Part shown: one piece after another, positions 63,198 through 64,000 of the stretch | Numbering within the stretch: position 1 is the stretch's first letter | Layout of the letters: every line of letters begins with the position of its first letter | NCBI RefSeq assembly: GCF_023195535.1 | Contig: NZ_JALPNF010000003.1 | Span: 434,001-498,000 of the forward strand | Direction: 5' to 3' | Origin: Sphingomonas faeni | GTDB lineage: Bacteria > Pseudomonadota > Alphaproteobacteria > Sphingomonadales > Sphingomonadaceae | DNA: 64,000 nt | The notes under the pieces: model-generated | Seen by the model: the letters and a program-made list of their open reading frames with translations, nothing else | Told to the model about the DNA's origin: nothing | The model's database searches: none | Translations under genes and position numbers: made by a program

Positions 63198-63920
63198 ATG
63201 AGCGACGCACAATTGACGCTGGATCTGGACGGGTGGGAGGGGCCCCTCGATCTGCTGTTGTCGCTTGCGCGCGGGCAGAAGGTCGATCTGCGCAAGATTT
63301 CGATCCTTGCGCTGGTCGAGCAGTATCTCGCCTACGTCGATTCCGCGCGCGCGCTGAAGCTGGAACTGGCGGCGGACTATCTCGTGATGGCGGCGTGGCT
63401 GGCGTATCTGAAGTCCGCCTTGCTGTTGCCGCGCGATCCGCTCGCCGAGCCGGATCCCGAGGAACTCGCGCTGCGGTTGCAGCTTCGGCTCGAACGGTTG
63501 AGCGCGATGCGCGAGGCCGGCGCGCGGCTGATGGCGCGCGATCGGACCGGGCGCGACGTGTTCGCGCGAGGCGCGCCCGAGGGGCTGCGGACGGTGCGGA
63601 AAGCGGCATGGCAGGCGGAGATCTTCGACCTGATCGCCGCCTATGGCCGGATTTCGGCACGCACGCGGCCGGTGATGCATGTCGTCGCCGACCGCGAGGT
63701 GATGACGCTGGAGGCGGCGCTGGAGCGCGTGTCGATTCTCGTCGGCGAACGGATCGACTGGAGCGCGATCGAGAGTTTCCTTCCCGAAGCTGGAGAGCGG
63801 TTGCGGCGATCGGCGCTGGCGTCGAGCTTCGTCGCGGCACTCGAACTCGCGCGGCAGGGTAAGATCGACCTGCGCCAGGCCTCGCCGTTCGCGCCACTCT
63901 ATCTGAGAGCGCGCGCGTGA
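63198..63920 (+). CDS. scpA: segregation and condensation protein ScpA
   Basis: A 240-residue kleisin that joins SMC and ScpB in chromosome condensation. The N-terminal LDGWEGPLDLLLSLARGQKV and YLVMAAWLAYLKSALLLP are the family signatures; the C-terminal winged helix is conserved. The TGA stop overlaps the scpB ATG (TGATG). Length is typical. Normally it follows nagZ directly in this lineage, but here an HslJ-like gene lies between. Confidence 0.94.
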   Translation: MSDAQLTLDLDGWEGPLDLLLSLARGQKVDLRKISILALVEQYLAYVDSARALKLELAADYLVMAAWLAYLKSALLLPRDPLAEPDPEELALRLQLRLERLSAMREAGARLMARDRTGRDVFARGAPEGLRTVRKAAWQAEIFDLIAAYGRISARTRPVMHVVADREVMTLEAALERVSILVGERIDWSAIESFLPEAGERLRRSALASSFVAALELARQGKIDLRQASPFAPLYLRARA

Positions 63921-64000
63921 TGCCGCCGGATGATTTCGTGCGGGCGGTCGAGGCGGTGCTGTTCGCGGCCGAGACCCCGCTGACGATCGACGCGATCCGC
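63920..64000 (+). CDS. scpB: segregation and condensation protein ScpB (N-terminal part, cut by window)
   Basis: The first 27 codons start at ATG 63920 (overlapping scpA) and read FVRAVEAVLFAAETPLTID, the standard ScpB N-terminal helix-turn-helix entry. The remainder lies beyond the window edge. ScpB completes the SMC condensin complex with ScpA. Confidence 0.85.
   Translation, partial: MPPDDFVRAVEAVLFAAETPLTIDAIR

Overview
The window is GC-rich, densely packed chromosomal DNA from an alphaproteobacterium, most probably Sphingomonas or a close relative in Sphingomonadales. This rests on several things: a CtrA master regulator, a phoR-pstS-pstCAB-phoU-phoB cluster, a TamA/TamB pair upstream of nagZ and scpAB, an HprK-related kinase A / PqqD-like / nucleotidyltransferase cassette, strong GC3 bias, and abundant short palindromic intergenic repeats. 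I see no prophage, insertion sequence, CRISPR array or rRNA. There is one tRNA gene, tRNA-Glu(TTC).

Layout. 1-4.5 kb: 3' end of a gamma-glutamyltransferase, UDP-glucose dehydrogenase, a phasin, a short-chain dehydrogenase with a hairpin over its leader, and an Ala/Pro-rich secreted protein. 4.6-12.1 kb: the complete phosphate regulon on the minus strand, with a Pho-box-like site before pstS and a block of palindromic repeats splitting pstS from pstC. 12.3-14.9 kb: a four-gene plus-strand cassette (Tat-exported small protein, PqqD-like chaperone, HprK-related kinase, nucleotidyltransferase) of unknown function. 14.9-20.4 kb: VanZ-like protein, Gph, glmU-lipoprotein-glmS (UDP-GlcNAc supply) and a Dps-type ferritin. 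20.5-28.8 kb: a ROK sugar kinase, a REC-GGDEF-EAL regulator overlapping an atypical histidine kinase, DinB, a phospholipase D-like protein and CtrA.

29.4-35.9 kb: LysR/pirin divergent pair, WrbA, an ArsB-like transporter, an MFS transporter and a second LysR. 36-42.3 kb: a tightly overlapping leucine/isovalerate operon (isovaleryl-CoA dehydrogenase, both methylcrotonyl-CoA carboxylase subunits, a barstar-like protein, a MaoC hydratase, a CitE-type lyase). 42.3-49 kb: Gfo/Idh/MocA oxidoreductase, tRNA-Glu, RecJ, a 2OG-Fe(II) oxygenase, an RcnB-like repeat protein and an orphan 2Fe-2S subunit. 49.2-53.2 kb: a FucP-type sugar transporter and a CoA-transferase / glutaryl-CoA dehydrogenase pair that probably degrades glutarate. 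53.2-54.5 kb: a mini helix-turn-helix gene and a divergent S24-type repressor around a palindromic operator. 55-64 kb: TamA, TamB, NagZ, an inserted HslJ-like lipoprotein, ScpA and the start of ScpB.

Two things stand out. One is the Tat/PqqD/HprK-like/nucleotidyltransferase cassette, whose architecture suggests peptide or protein modification of unknown chemistry. The other is the wealth of paired, inverted hairpin repeats sharing a GCGAA-type core, plus a separate 150-bp hairpin unit present twice. Together they fill many of the larger intergenic gaps.
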